Part shown: positions 22,656 through 33,460 of the stretch, in pieces | Layout: each line of letters starts with the position of its first letter | How positions within the stretch are numbered: position 1 is the first letter of the stretch | Assembly: GCA_006503535.1 (NCBI GenBank) | Contig: QYRS01000008.1 | Coordinates: 620,001 to 684,000 of the forward strand | From: Arthrinium phaeospermum | Lineage: Eukaryota; Ascomycota; Sordariomycetes; Amphisphaeriales; Apiosporaceae | Direction of reading: 5' to 3' | Length of the DNA: 64,000 nt | Notes under the pieces: model-generated | The model's database searches: none | Told to the model about the DNA's origin: nothing | What the model saw: the letters and a program-made list of their open reading frames with translations, nothing else | Translations under genes and position numbers: made by a program

Positions 22656-23858
22656 ATGCTCTCATCTTCCAGCAACCCGGCCCCCTTCCAATCCCCCAAC
22701 GCCATTCCTCCCCGAACCTCGTCCACCGGCTACACGGTCCCTCACGTCCCCTCCAAGTCCGTATTGCGGCCTGTCCCCGAGTCGGATTGGCTGGGCCAGA
22801 GCGCTCGATCCAGGCATCGCCACAGCTCCTCTGCCACTGCTGGTCAAATCCCCGGTCTTTCTTCTTCTGCCATCATGCAAGCTTCCGCTCCTTCGGACCC
22901 GTCTCGCTTCGAGACGGAAGACTTCAACTTCGCAGCCCGGAAAACCTGGACCGATCAGAAGGAGAAGATCCTCTGGGGTCCGTACGACTATCTGGCCGCC
23001 CAGCCCGGGAAGGACATCCGCAAAAAGCTCATTGCCGCCTTCAACACCTGGCTGAATGTCCCTGATGAGAGTATAGAGATCATCACCAAGGTTGTGGGCA
23101 TGCTACACAATTCGTCACTGCTGGTCGATGATGTGGAGGACAACTCGCTGCTGCGACGGGGCATGCCTGTTGCGCATAGCATCTTCGGCACCGCGCAGAC
23201 CATCAACACAGCAAACTACATGTACTTTGTAGCACTGCAGGAGATCCAGAAGCTGAACAACCCCAAGGCCATCAGCATCTACATGGACGAGCTGCTCAAC
23301 TTGCACCGAGGCCAGGGCATGGACCTCTTCTGGCGAGACACCCTCACCGTGCCAACCGAGGAAGACTATCTCGAAATGGTGGACAACAAGACTGGTGGCC
23401 TATTCCGTCTCAGTATCAAGCTGATGCAAGCCGAGTCGCCGACCTCATTTGACTGCACGGAGCTGGTCAACCTGCTCGGCCTCATCTTCCAGATCCGCGA
23501 TGACTACATGAACCTGGACTCGGATATCTACAGCAAGAACAAGGGAATGTGCGAGGACTTGACCGAGGGCAAATTCTCTTTCCTCATCATCCACAGCATT
23601 CGCGCCAACCCAAACAACCTGCAACTCATCAACATCTTGAAGCAGAAGCCTACGGACGAGGAGGTAAAGCGCTACGCTGTCAAGTACATGCACGACACAG
23701 GCAGCTTTGCCTACACCAAGAAAGTGCTCGATGTCCTGATCGAGCGGGCTCGGAAGGCCGCCGACACAATCGACGGAGAGAGGGGCAAGAATGAGGGAAT
23801 CCACAAAATCCTGGATGCAATGGCTATCCCGGATACGGAGAACGGCGCCAAGGCATGA
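22656..23858 (+). CDS. al-3: Geranylgeranyl diphosphate synthase
   Basis: An intronless 400-residue polyprenyl synthetase. The first aspartate-rich motif (DDVED) starts at residue 158 and the second (DDYMNLD) at 282. Substrate-binding features such as the [11 protein letters not shown] and [10 protein letters not shown] segments are in place. The residues four and five positions before the first motif are serines rather than bulky aromatics, as in type III GGPP synthases that make the C20 product. A variable leader of about 85 residues precedes the catalytic domain, common in filamentous fungal forms. The product feeds protein geranylgeranylation, carotenoids and diterpenes. No terpene cyclase, P450 or prenyltransferase lies nearby, so this is most likely the primary-metabolism copy. 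Confidence 0.94.
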   Translation: MLSSSSNPAPFQSPNAIPPRTSSTGYTVPHVPSKSVLRPVPESDWLGQSARSRHRHSSSATAGQIPGLSSSAIMQASAPSDPSRFETEDFNFAARKTWTDQKEKILWGPYDYLAAQPGKDIRKKLIAAFNTWLNVPDESIEIITKVVGMLHNSSLLVDDVEDNSLLRRGMPVAHSIFGTAQTINTANYMYFVALQEIQKLNNPKAISIYMDELLNLHRGQGMDLFWRDTLTVPTEEDYLEMVDNKTGGLFRLSIKLMQAESPTSFDCTELVNLLGLIFQIRDDYMNLDSDIYSKNKGMCEDLTEGKFSFLIIHSIRANPNNLQLINILKQKPTDEEVKRYAVKYMHDTGSFAYTKKVLDVLIERARKAADTIDGERGKNEGIHKILDAMAIPDTENGAKA

Positions 23859-24652
23859 TTGGGTGCTGATCTTTCACTCGATATCGATCCGTCTCGCCAA
23901 GGAGGACTGGTATTGGTGGGTACATGCTGAGGTCGTGTAACGGCTGACGTTAGCTGGTGATGGCGTTCTTATTCGGATACCCTTCTTTCTATTCCCCCAA
24001 TTCTTTACAATTGGGGTTGACGATATCTACTTGATGATCGTTATCTCAGTATTGGGCTTATTCTAGTTACGAGCAAATGATTTATAGTTGGGGGGTGCTG
24101 CTGTGCTAGTGAGACAGTAGCCGGCTTCTTCACCTAATGGTAGATCCTGTTTTCAAAAGCGGTTTCGCTATCATTTTCAGCTTACTTCCAATACTGTCCG
24201 GTAGTGTTTTCATCCTCACTTGTGATATATTCTAAAATAATGCAGTGACTGTGCTGATGCTTAATACATATTCATATGCATGTGATTTCCTCTTATTTTT
24301 GTACTGAGGCGCTGATGAATCTAAAGATCACGGCGAGCATGGCTAACCTGATTCGCACCGAGACATATTTTGACTTGACCGCTGGTGTAAGTCTCAGGTT
24401 TCTATAAAAGAAAATGGGTTTAATAACTGATACGTTGACCACACGGTTTCTATTGTGCCTCGGTGTTATCTGGGTTTCACGCATATGCTTTGGCCGTTTC
24501 GTAGAGAACTTTCTGCTCTTTCTGGAGAGGGCGGGGTTTACGACATTGCAGGACCGCAAGTCGGAAGGCTGAACGCCTGGTTCCATCTGCCCGCTTATAT
24601 ACATGTACGTAACACGGGTATCTCCCCAAACTCCCATCGCAGTAGGCGGCAG
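23859..24652. other. Convergent 3' intergenic region (GGPP synthase / HD hydrolase)
   Basis: AT-rich sequence between two convergent 3' ends. It should contain both polyadenylation sites. No gene is supported. Confidence 0.45.
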
Positions 24653-25993
24653 CTAAGCCGGCGGCGGTGCGTATAGCGCCTGCCTGGCTTTGATGTACTC
24701 CTGCCGTTCCGCCGCATACGCCGGCCACAGCTCCGAGAGGCGCGCGGGCTTGTCCGCGCCGGGCAGCCAGACGTCCGGGTCGATGGTGCGCACCTTGGCC
24801 AGCCGGGGCAGCGCCAGCTCCTTGCCGTCGGGCAGGCCCTCGCGCTCCAGCCGGTCCATGGCCGCCAGCTGTTCCGGGCTCGCCGCCCCGCGCATCCGCG
24901 CCCAGAAGGCCTCGTCCGACAGCGTCCAGAGCTCCGCCTCCTGCACCGCCCCCTGCTGGATCAGCGACTTCATGAGCTCCGCGGTCCGGGTGTACAGGTC
25001 CCCGTGCGACGGGTTGCCCCAGACGTCGCGGTCGCAGGCGGCGTAGGCCCGCGCCAGCGCGAGCGCGAGGTCATGGTTCTGGTTCTGGTCTTGGAGGACG
25101 AGGTAGCGCTCGGCGGCGTCGACGGACGGCCAGGCCCGCAGGGAGGCGATGACGCGCTGCGCGTCCGCGAGCGGCATGTGGCCTAGGCCCACCACGTCCC
25201 GTAGCGCGTAGTCGAGGCGGTCGGCGCAGAGGCGGGGCGCGGGCTGCTCGACGAGCGGGAAGAGCTCCTCGTCCAGGGGGCCCGGGAGGTCGACGAAGCC
25301 GTGGCGGGCCAGGATGGCGGGGATGGGCGTGAAGTCGCGGATGTAGCGCATCTTGTGGACCTCGTGGAAGGAGCCCTCGTCTTCCGACGAAGAGGCCATG
25401 GCGAAGTCGACGACGTGGCTCATGGCCGTGTGGCTCACGTCGTGCAGCAGGGCCGCGACCTGCTCGGCCACGCTCGCGCCCACGTGCCGCACCAGCAGCA
25501 TCGCGCCCACCGTGTGCTCGAGCCGCGTCACCTTGGGCGTCAGGCCCAGCAGGCCCGAGATGCCGTGCTGGTGCACCCCGGCCAGCCGGGCCAGGGCCTC
25601 GGAGCGCAGCAGCTCCGTCAGCACCGGCTCTGTGATGGTGACGGTGCCGTACAGCTCGTCGCGGATGGTGACGACGGCGGAGGAGGAGGAGGCATCGTCG
25701 CCGGCTTGGCTGAACTCGTGGGTCTGGAAGCGACCGGCCCGAACGGGGGTACCCGAAACAGTATTAGATAATGACCCCATTGTCGTCGTCATATGATGTC
25801 GCGTGCTCTGGTAGTAAGAGGAGTCTAGTGGTCGTCGCGTCGTGGCCGAGAATCTCCGGGCCACTTGAGGGAGTTCACGACGGTAAGGCGCCCTTAAGGC
25901 GCCACTACTATGACCACTACCCCACTTCGTACGCCGAACCAGAGCACAAGTGACTGAGAGTGTCCGCCTGTTGATGTTATACCCACAAATCAT
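24653..25993 (-). CDS. HD-domain hydrolase (dNTPase/SAMHD1-like fold)
   Basis: An intronless 446-residue protein. The HD signature is spread as in dNTP triphosphohydrolase-like enzymes: RLEHTVGAM (first His), ALLHDVSHTAMSHVVD (HD pair), and CADRLDYALRD (late Asp). Upstream, ITEPVLTELLRSEALARLAGVHQHG matches the region before the first His in the YdhJ/SAMHD-like family. The likely reaction is removal of triphosphate or phosphate from nucleotides, but substrate is not proven. From the first ATG the N-terminus has about 68 residues rich in Arg, Ser and Thr with almost no acids, resembling a mitochondrial presequence. An internal start at MTTTMGSL would remove it. Third-position GC is very high. 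Confidence 0.82.
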   Translation of the reverse strand: MICGYNINRRTLSVTCALVRRTKWGSGHSSGALRAPYRRELPQVARRFSATTRRPLDSSYYQSTRHHMTTTMGSLSNTVSGTPVRAGRFQTHEFSQAGDDASSSSAVVTIRDELYGTVTITEPVLTELLRSEALARLAGVHQHGISGLLGLTPKVTRLEHTVGAMLLVRHVGASVAEQVAALLHDVSHTAMSHVVDFAMASSSEDEGSFHEVHKMRYIRDFTPIPAILARHGFVDLPGPLDEELFPLVEQPAPRLCADRLDYALRDVVGLGHMPLADAQRVIASLRAWPSVDAAERYLVLQDQNQNHDLALALARAYAACDRDVWGNPSHGDLYTRTAELMKSLIQQGAVQEAELWTLSDEAFWARMRGAASPEQLAAMDRLEREGLPDGKELALPRLAKVRTIDPDVWLPGADKPARLSELWPAYAAERQEYIKARQALYAPPPA

Positions 25994-26417
25994 CGGATCT
26001 CGTCGTCGCTGGTAAGATTGTATTGAGAGCTGCTATTGATTTTGATGTTGAAGAGTGTTACAGTCTGGAATGATGTTATTTGCTGTTGTCGAAGGTCGGA
26101 TGATGCAAGATAAGACTCCTGCTAAGCTCGGATTCAGGGGTCATGGGCAACCTCGGAACAACAACCGACTCCAAACTTGGCTTCAGTTTCCTAGATTCTT
26201 GTGCATGATCGATATAGTCGTGAAATACGCGAGTCTTGATTATAGAAAAGCAACTTATTTATTACAAATAAATAGGAAGGACAGCAAGTCCGGTGGCGAT
26301 GCACCGGCTATACCATTCCACCACCAAGGTAGCCTTTCTCGTGACCTATACCGCTTGATGCAACCCAAAACAATACAAACAATACCATAACATTATGTCA
26401 TTACCATACGCACCCAA
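25994..26417. other. Intergenic (HD hydrolase promoter / peroxin 3' flank)
   Basis: Short region upstream of the HD hydrolase and downstream of the peroxin gene. Nothing beyond AT-rich, promoter-like sequence is visible. Confidence 0.45.
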
Positions 26418-27956
26418 TCAAGTAGCACTATCCTGTGTAGCCGGGATATTCTTTCTCTTGACAAGCCTTACCCAGCGCCGACGGCGCCATTCACCCCTTC
26501 GTCCCTCAAAGTCCTCGCCTTCCTCCCAGCTCGGCTTGGGGGCCGTGGCCTTCCCTTTTCCCTTGCTAGGGGTCTTCTCCTGCTCTTCTTTCTCCGCAAG
26601 GCCAACCTTCTCGGCTGCACTCTCATCGAAGATATCGTACACCCATCTCTCCCCTTCCGTCTCGACCTCGACTCCCGTAATAATCCGTTCCTCGACCCAT
26701 TCTCTGCTCCATAGATCCAGGGCCCATTTCTTCTCATGCCACTCCCAGCCTAGCGGAGGCTGTACGTCTTCGAAGAATCTCGTGCCCGTTGGCCGCTCAC
26801 CAGCTATCCTGGCGGCGGAAAGCGGGTCGTACGGCGACGGGCTGAATAGCCAAGCCTCCCATTCGCCATCGGGACCCGAAAGTCGCTGCATTTCAAAGAC
26901 CTCGACCTCTCGTGTTTCGGGTGCACTGTCGAGAATCACGTCGCTCTCAACAAATTGCTCTATCCAGTTTCGTGCTTTCTCCTCGTTTGCCTTCAACTGG
27001 TCCCCATGTTTGCCCTGGATCTGCTGCTGGACAGCTGGGTGCCCCATCACCGTGACGGCCCAGCCGCCAATCAGGAAGATGAAGCGCCAGGGCATAGTGT
27101 TCGAAGAAACGCTTAGCAGAAGACACGCTGCGAACAAGACTAGGAAGATAGCACTGCTCAGGGCCTCATCGCTAAAGTTGAGGCGAGGCACCAGCATGGT
27201 GACGACTGCATCATGGAGTTGACTGAAGTCTTCCATACTGTTTTGGAGATCTCGCATATTGCGGAAAAAGTCCCGGCTGAGCTCCTTGACAGGCTTCACG
27301 GTCCTTGCGGGCGCAATAGGCGGACCGTATGGCGAGTAGCCCAAGGCCTGATCGCTCGAGAGGCTGAATGGCGCTTCCGGATGACGAGTTACAAAGTTGG
27401 GAATCATGACGCCGACTAGGAGAATAGCCAGCGGAAGCAAGGGGAGTAAAGACGGGTCTAGGCATACAAAGGTGAACACAGCCAAGAATGACATGGTATG
27501 CGTCGGGTGGCGCCAGGAAAGGAGCCGAACGACGCGGGCCTGGAAAACGAAAACGACTCCGATGCGACCATTAAAGCGCCTGAAGTTGTTTGACATGGTG
27601 GGCAAGTTGAAGTTGGGCCGCTCGACACCCGAAGGGCCACCGCCGCCCTTTGAGCCATCGTCGGGAAGGTACGCGCCGCCGTCTTGGAGTACTTGGGCCA
27701 GAACCTTCTCGACTAACAAGTCCTGAATGTTGGCCTTGTCCTTCAAAGCCGATATGCGCTCCCGGATCCCCCGCCGTCGAGGGATCGATGAGTCGGCCTC
27801 CGGTGAGCTGGGTTCCTGGGCGGAAGAATCGTCATGTTTGGAGTCCAATCCTTGTCCTGAGCCCGAACCGGTGCCAGCGCCAGAGCCATTCAGCCTGACG
27901 GTTGGTATGGGATCATCACGGTTGACGAATACATCCTGCGTAAACTCGTGATCCAT
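26418..27956 (-). CDS. Peroxisomal membrane peroxin, Pex24/Pex28-32 family with dysferlin motifs
   Basis: An intronless 512-residue protein. The body contains LLSWRHPTHTMSFLAVFTFVCLDPSLLPLLPLAILLVGVMIPNF-type hydrophobic sequence (about residues 155-200), then two further membrane segments near 275-310. The C-terminal half has tryptophan-rich dysferlin-type elements: WEAWLFSPSPYDP, GWEWHEKKWALD and EWVEERIITG...WVYD. The tail is basic with RRRRWVRLVKRKN. This layout matches the fungal integral peroxisomal membrane peroxins of the Pex24 group, which act at ER-peroxisome contacts and regulate peroxisome size and number. Which paralogue it is cannot be told without comparison. Confidence 0.87.
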   Translation of the reverse strand: MDHEFTQDVFVNRDDPIPTVRLNGSGAGTGSGSGQGLDSKHDDSSAQEPSSPEADSSIPRRRGIRERISALKDKANIQDLLVEKVLAQVLQDGGAYLPDDGSKGGGGPSGVERPNFNLPTMSNNFRRFNGRIGVVFVFQARVVRLLSWRHPTHTMSFLAVFTFVCLDPSLLPLLPLAILLVGVMIPNFVTRHPEAPFSLSSDQALGYSPYGPPIAPARTVKPVKELSRDFFRNMRDLQNSMEDFSQLHDAVVTMLVPRLNFSDEALSSAIFLVLFAACLLLSVSSNTMPWRFIFLIGGWAVTVMGHPAVQQQIQGKHGDQLKANEEKARNWIEQFVESDVILDSAPETREVEVFEMQRLSGPDGEWEAWLFSPSPYDPLSAARIAGERPTGTRFFEDVQPPLGWEWHEKKWALDLWSREWVEERIITGVEVETEGERWVYDIFDESAAEKVGLAEKEEQEKTPSKGKGKATAPKPSWEEGEDFEGRRGEWRRRRWVRLVKRKNIPATQDSAT

Positions 27957-28502
27957 GAGGAAAGACTTCTTGGCTTTATCAATTTCGTTGTTGATGAGAG
28001 ATGATGATGACGTAGGTGTTGTTACACAGCTCCGGCTAGCCCAAGAAGACCATCACTTTTGAACACGTTGGTGAGATGAATGATGCGATGCTCTTGAATC
28101 AGTGCACCGGTGGTCCGTTGGCGTTTTCAGTGATAGTGTCGCACGATGAACATGTTCGGCGAGTTGAGGGATGAGATTTAGCAAATACTTAAGAAGTAGA
28201 TGTCACATGTCATCCCATCTGTCTGAGGTGGTGCTACTTATTAGGGAATGGCTGCAGCCTGAAGCCAGCCCTGGAGCCAGCGTCTACAGGCGCCTTGCAT
28301 TCCGGCATTTTGTTTCGTGGGGCCGCTGGTGGGTCCTGAATCCCTGCCATCCCACTGGACTGCCCCCCTGGAGCTTTCGCACCCGCGCTAACAATGTACT
28401 GAAGATCAATCCGTCAATGAAGCTTTAAATTTTCGGTTTCCAGCATCCCACCTTGAAGTACCCGACCGCCGCGACGACACAAACGTTGCGACAACACCCA
28501 AG
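27957..28502. other. Divergent intergenic region (peroxin / RRP4)
   Basis: A compact two-way promoter region. No gene or clear element is visible apart from the CG/CA-rich leader just before the RRP4 start. Confidence 0.5.
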
Positions 28503-29621
28503 ATGCCCATCACAATACTCCAGCCCTCTTTGGCGCCGCCGCCCAAGCTACGCAATGAGGACTCGGACTCAGACTCAGAAGGAGGCGCCGACCTCGAAGG
28601 AGATATCGCCATGGGCCGCCCAGCCAAAAGAGCACGCACTCAGGATTCCTCTATAATGACGCCCGGCGAGATAATAACAGACGACCCTCAATGGATGCGG
28701 TATGGACGGCCTTGCTGACTCCAATTATTGGCAATGATCTGACCTCGTATTTATAGTGGCCACGGTACCTACGTCATTCCCGGCGCATCGTCCAATACGA
28801 TATTATCCTCTGTCGCCGGCACATTAGCCAAGACCAACAAACTGCTCTCCGTCCGACCCCTGCGCGCCCGATACACCCCCGAGATCGGTGATCTGGTAGT
28901 CGGTCGCATAGTCGAAGTGCAGGCGAAGCGCTGGCGCGTGGACGTGGGCGGGACCCTGCTGGCCCAGCTCCCGCTCTCGGCCATCAACCTGCCCGGCGGC
29001 ATCCAGCGACGACGTACCGAGACGGACGAGCTGCAGATCCGGACCTTCTTCAGCGAGGGCGAGCTGCTCGTGGCCGAGGTGCAGCAGCTCTACAACGACG
29101 GCGCCGCGGTCCTGCACACGCGCAGTCTCAAGTACGGCAAGCTGCGCAACGGCGTCTTCATGTCCGTCACGGGCACGGGCGGCGGCGGCGGCGTGGTGCG
29201 CGCGCGCCGCCAGGCCTTCACCCTGGACATCTCCGGCACCGACGAGGTGAGCGGCAGCGAGAAGATCGACGTGCTCCTCGGCGTCAACGGCTACATCTGG
29301 ATCAGCAAGCACATCGAGGGCGAGGGCGCGGCGGCCGAGACGTCGGGGCCCGGCATCACGCGCATCGAGGAGAGCGTGGGCCTGAACGTGTACTCGAGCC
29401 AGAACGACATCATCCCCGTCGACACGATGCGCGAGATTGCGCGCGTGCGGGGCGTCATCACGGCCCTCGTCGAGAACGGGCTCCGGGTGGACGAGGAAAT
29501 GGTCATCAAGGGGTACCAGGAGGCCGTCGAGATGGCCAAGGAGGAACGTGATAGCGCGGACACGCTCTGGCTTGGCGGCGAGAGGGGCAAGAGGCTCGCG
29601 GATGCTATTGTCGGGCGGTGA
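28503..29621 (+). CDS. RRP4: Exosome complex cap subunit Rrp4
   Basis: Exons 28503-28699 and 28757-29621 are joined across a 57-bp intron (donor GTATGG, acceptor ATAG) and encode 353 residues. The joint reads QWMRGHGTYV, restoring the family's N-terminal G-H-G-T element. An S1 RNA-binding domain follows ([22 protein letters not shown] through LKYGKL), then a KH-like domain containing [10 protein letters not shown], where the GxNG loop is visible. Rrp4 is one of three S1/KH cap proteins of the nine-subunit RNA exosome and helps guide RNA into the channel in nucleus and cytoplasm. An acidic Ser/Asp-rich N-terminal extension of about 50 residues is present. Confidence 0.94.
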
Positions 29622-30405
29622 TGATACTCCTATGCAGGAGTAGCTATGGCCACGAATATGATCATACCAAAGTAAAGCAGTCACTGCCTATTTTAACATG
29701 TGATATGCCGAGCCCTTTAACTTGCTGCATTGCACTGTGTTTTAAATGATCTCAGGGTCCCTACGAAGTCTCTTCGGGGCCCGAATGTCTAAGACGAATC
29801 GTTTTGGGACGGGTTCCCAAAGCTTTGGAGGCTTTTTCATCTTCGCATTGCGTGTTTCTATCCATTTTCCACTATTATTCGCTTTCCACATCACTATGCT
29901 TTGGGCTCTTTCCCACAGGATGCCCTGCACCCCGTCCTTCCAATGACGCGAACCTCTCTAGTGACTTGGTAAATCCGCTCCATTGTCGTTTGGATCTGCT
30001 GGCCTAGGCTTGCGGCCTGTCAAAAGAAACGACTCGCAGGAGGGAAACCAAAAAGAAAATATGCAGTGCAGCAAATAGCGCTGATGGCAGGCAGTCCCTA
30101 TCCGAGGAAATCGTATCGAAGACATTAGAATACATAAGCACTGTTAGAACTGACCAGTCAATTTAACCAAGGGGATTGTCAACTCACCTCATGTCAGGAT
30201 TCCTATCACCTTTTTCGAGCTGTATGTGTCGCCGTCATGTTAGGCATCAACGAGAACAGACGGTATCAAAGCTAGGTAAGCATAATCACCCAAAACACAG
30301 GTACTCATAAACGGGGTTTGAGAACAAACGAAACAACGCTTTCATTCTAATTATACATATTACGAGACTACATCTCCTACGACGGTGGACGGCATTCGGC
30401 GAGCT
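29622..30405. other. Convergent 3' intergenic region (RRP4 / aldehyde dehydrogenase)
   Basis: Region between two convergent 3' ends. No coding signal. Confidence 0.45.
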
Positions 30406-32108
30406 TTAAAACCCAACCATCTCCCGCAGATTGGCCACGCTCTGCTGGGGCCCGTTCAGGGCCAGGTAGGAGCCCGCCAGGACAAAGAGCCACTTGAACA
30501 ACGCACCTTTGGCGGAGGGGCTTCCGAGGCCGAGGACCATCCACACCCAGTAGCCGAGGCCGCGGATCCGCTTGCCGCTGCGGTCAAAGTCGGGCTTCGA
30601 GCCGTTCATCCACTGGAACTGCTTGAGGTCGGCCGCCCGGAACGGCATGTAGCGCACGCGCAGCAGGCCGTCCATCCAGCCGGGCGTCTCCACGACGGTG
30701 CGGCGGTGGGTGAAGCAGTCGAACGAATGCTTGCCGCGGTACGACCCGGTGCCGGACTGACCTACGCCGCCGAAAGGCAGGGTGTTGACGGCGGCATGCA
30801 TGAAGCCATCGTTGATGGTTGCCCCGCCCGACGTAATGCTGTTCAGGACTATATGACGGTTAGATTTTCACACAATCAAGTGGCACGCTGCTGCGTGAGG
30901 AGTTACTACTAACCTTTCTCGTTTTCTGATTTCGAACCAAAGGTCATCAAGGAGAGGGGTGTGTAATCGACCTTGCGGACGGTATTAATAGCAGTGTCGA
31001 GATCATCGTACGGCAGGATTGCCCAGATGGGACCGAAGGACTCCTCTTGGATCATTCTGTCGTCTGCCGAGTCCACGAGAACAACTGTCGGTCCAATGTA
31101 GAGGTCGTCACGGTCCATTTCACCACCCAGGACAATCTTGCCATTGGTGTGGTCAAGCATCGCCTTCAGGCGGTCGAACTGTTGCACGTTGACAACGCGA
31201 GCATAGTCGGGGCTGACTTTGGCGCCTTTCGGGAAGAAGTCCTCATAAGTGACGTTCATCATGTTGATCAGGCTATCCACGACGTCGCGATGGCAAAGGA
31301 CGTAGTTCTGGGAAATGCAGACTTGACCTGCATTGACCGTTTTGCTCCACATGAGTCGGCGCGCAGCGAGGGGGATGTCGGCGTTCTTGGTGACGAAGGC
31401 CGGGTTCTTGCCGCCAAGCTCGAGACACACGGGCGTAAGGGTTTCCGCTGCCTTCTTGGAGATGATCTTGGCCACGTTGACGCCGCCCGTGTAGAAGATC
31501 TTCTCCCACTTCTCCTCCAGAAGGGCGGTGGTTTCCGGCACTCGGCCGTTGACGGTGGTGTAGGCTGAAGGGTCCAGGGACTTCTCAATGATCTCCGTCA
31601 GGACCATGGCGGTGGCGGGGGAGCTCTCTGACGGCTTCAGGACGGCAGTGCAACCCGCAGCGATGGCGCCGATCAAGGGGCACATGTTGAGCTGCACGGG
31701 GAAGTTGTACGTGCCGATGATCAGAACGGCCCCGAAGGGCTCCTTCTTGATGCGCGGCTTCAGCATCGAAAAACTAAGAGCAACATCGATGTCCTTGTCG
31801 TCCTTGACCCATTTCTCGAGGTTCTTGATTGCGTTCAAGCAGTCGCCGAGGGTCCAGTCAATTTCAGACACGTGGGCATCATGAGGCGCCTTCTTCAAGT
31901 CCAGCATCAAGGCCTCACGCAGCTGTGGGGTGTAGTCGACAATTCCCCAATACAGCTTGCGCAGCTGTACCAAGCGGTATTGCACATCCTTGGTCTTGTT
32001 GGTCCAGAAGGTGTCACGGAGCTTGGCTGCTGTGCTGGGGATGGCCTCTATGGGCGTGATCTCATAAGGGGCGATCTTGCCGCTCTGCTGAACGGCCTTG
32101 TGCGCCAT
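30406..32108 (-). CDS. Class 3 (fatty) aldehyde dehydrogenase with C-terminal membrane tail
   Basis: Exons 30914-32108 and 30406-30848 are joined over a 65-bp intron (donor GTTAGT, acceptor ATAG) and encode 545 residues. Class 3 hallmarks are present: the nucleotide site region IIGTYNFPVQLN, the general base Glu in CLELGGKNPAFV, and the catalytic Cys in NAGQVCISQNY. Motifs EESFGPIWAILPYDD and PFGGVGQSGTGSYRGKHSFDCFTH follow. The C-terminus holds a hydrophobic stretch (GYWVWMVLGL and LFKWLFVLAGSYLAL), as in Hfd1/FALDH-type enzymes anchored to ER, mitochondrial or lipid-droplet membranes. The predicted role is NAD(P)-dependent oxidation of long-chain aldehydes to acids. The start is the first ATG of the open frame. 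Confidence 0.92.
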
Positions 32109-33342
32109 GGTTGCCTGTTGTTGCAGGAGAGAAGAGCTCGGGAGGAGCGACTTATTGCGAAAAGGCTGCAAAGTTGATTGCAGAAGGATGCAGCACAATC
32201 TAGATGGTAGACATGAGTTCAGTTATCAGCAATGGGCAGAAACGGGCTGTGTTGGACGTGGCGGGAACAATTCGAAGTCTAGATGCAGCACAATGACATG
32301 GCGTCCAAGGATCCCTGGAGGTTGACTTACCACACCAATTACGACGCCGAGGCTCGATGTAACAAGGTAATTTCGCACTCGCGATTTTGGAGATTGACGG
32401 AATGAACCGATACTCTCACAATATTTGATTTGAACAAATTTAGTGAATAACCTTCAAGTAATTGGCAAGGACGGATTCGTTGAACAGTGAATGCAGTCAG
32501 TCATTTAGGGAGGGCTCGGGACAATTCGACGATAGCGCTACTTGGGTGGTTACGTAGTGGTACCTTACGCAAGCTTGAAGTTGGGTGAAGGTCCCCATCT
32601 GATTTCACCCATTGGACCAGGGGCCGAAGCCGAGGCATATGCACACTATTGAAACTCCAAACCCAACACGACTCCGCATCACCAAGACGACTAGTTACCC
32701 CAGGGTACTGCCCTTGGCTTCGTTTATGAGGGGTTGCAAACCCCGGCCATTGGCAGGTTTTCATGTGAGAGCAGGATGGCTGATCCTCCGAGCAGAGGTG
32801 GCGCATAGATTGATCTGCATAGCATCTTTGTATGCGAACTCCCAGCGAACAAAAGGTTGCCTCCATTAGTAGAATGCAGACAGGCTGAGAGGCGTTTGAC
32901 ATAGCATTGTACAGACTACATATCTAAACCAACATGGCAGACAGGATCGAGCGCCTGTCAGAATCGTAGTGCTAGGGATATACCGAGGTTGCTATACCCA
33001 CCTAATGATATGAATTGATGTGTAGCATCCATCTACTTGACACTGCAAGACATTTTAAGCTCAACGAATCATTGACCAGGGTTAACATCATCAGGGCCGA
33101 TCTGCAAACTTGGCCGAACGCCTCCTTACAAACATCTACACATTGAAATAAGGAATGCCGCGGAAGGGTCTCAGAGAACCTGTCAACCATTGTGGGCAAC
33201 TTTGCAAGTGTCCCGACACTGCGGGAACCGCGGGTTGGCGATGTGGATATGGCACGAGTCGGCTTGGCAATACCTCTAGGGAACTCTCGTTCGTCCAGTC
33301 TTCTCGAGCATGTCCAGAATCCATTCCAAATTGAAAGGATTA
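32109..33342. other. Intergenic between aldehyde dehydrogenase and transposon
   Basis: Promoter side of the aldehyde dehydrogenase, followed by unremarkable sequence up to the transposon. No gene is supported. With 35305-35618 it forms the original intergenic region shared with RPL22. Confidence 0.5.
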
Positions 33343-33433
33343 CTCGTGCACGCACCACCTTTATCGACTCGCTAGGGCTCACCACCTAAAGGTGGTGCTT
33401 ATCACCTGAACGAGCAGACCAGCTGAACGAGCA
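33343..33433. repeat. Left terminal inverted repeat of pogo element
   Basis: Starts CTCGTGCACGC just inside the TA duplication. It includes an internal palindrome (ACCACC-TAAA-GGTGGT) at about 33381-33396 and two spaced CTGAACGAGCAG copies. Its inverted partner is at 35208-35302. Confidence 0.85.
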
Positions 33434-33460
33434 GTTTTATGGTATATTTGATGATGTTGT

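Noticed and set aside
20714..25993. Diterpene gene cluster around the GGPP synthase
   Set aside because: Neighbours are Cdc14 and an HD hydrolase; no cyclase, P450 or prenyltransferase is present.
28824..29684. 286-residue minus-strand open frame opposite RRP4
   Set aside because: Antisense shadow of a high-GC gene; the plus strand has clear S1 and KH domains.
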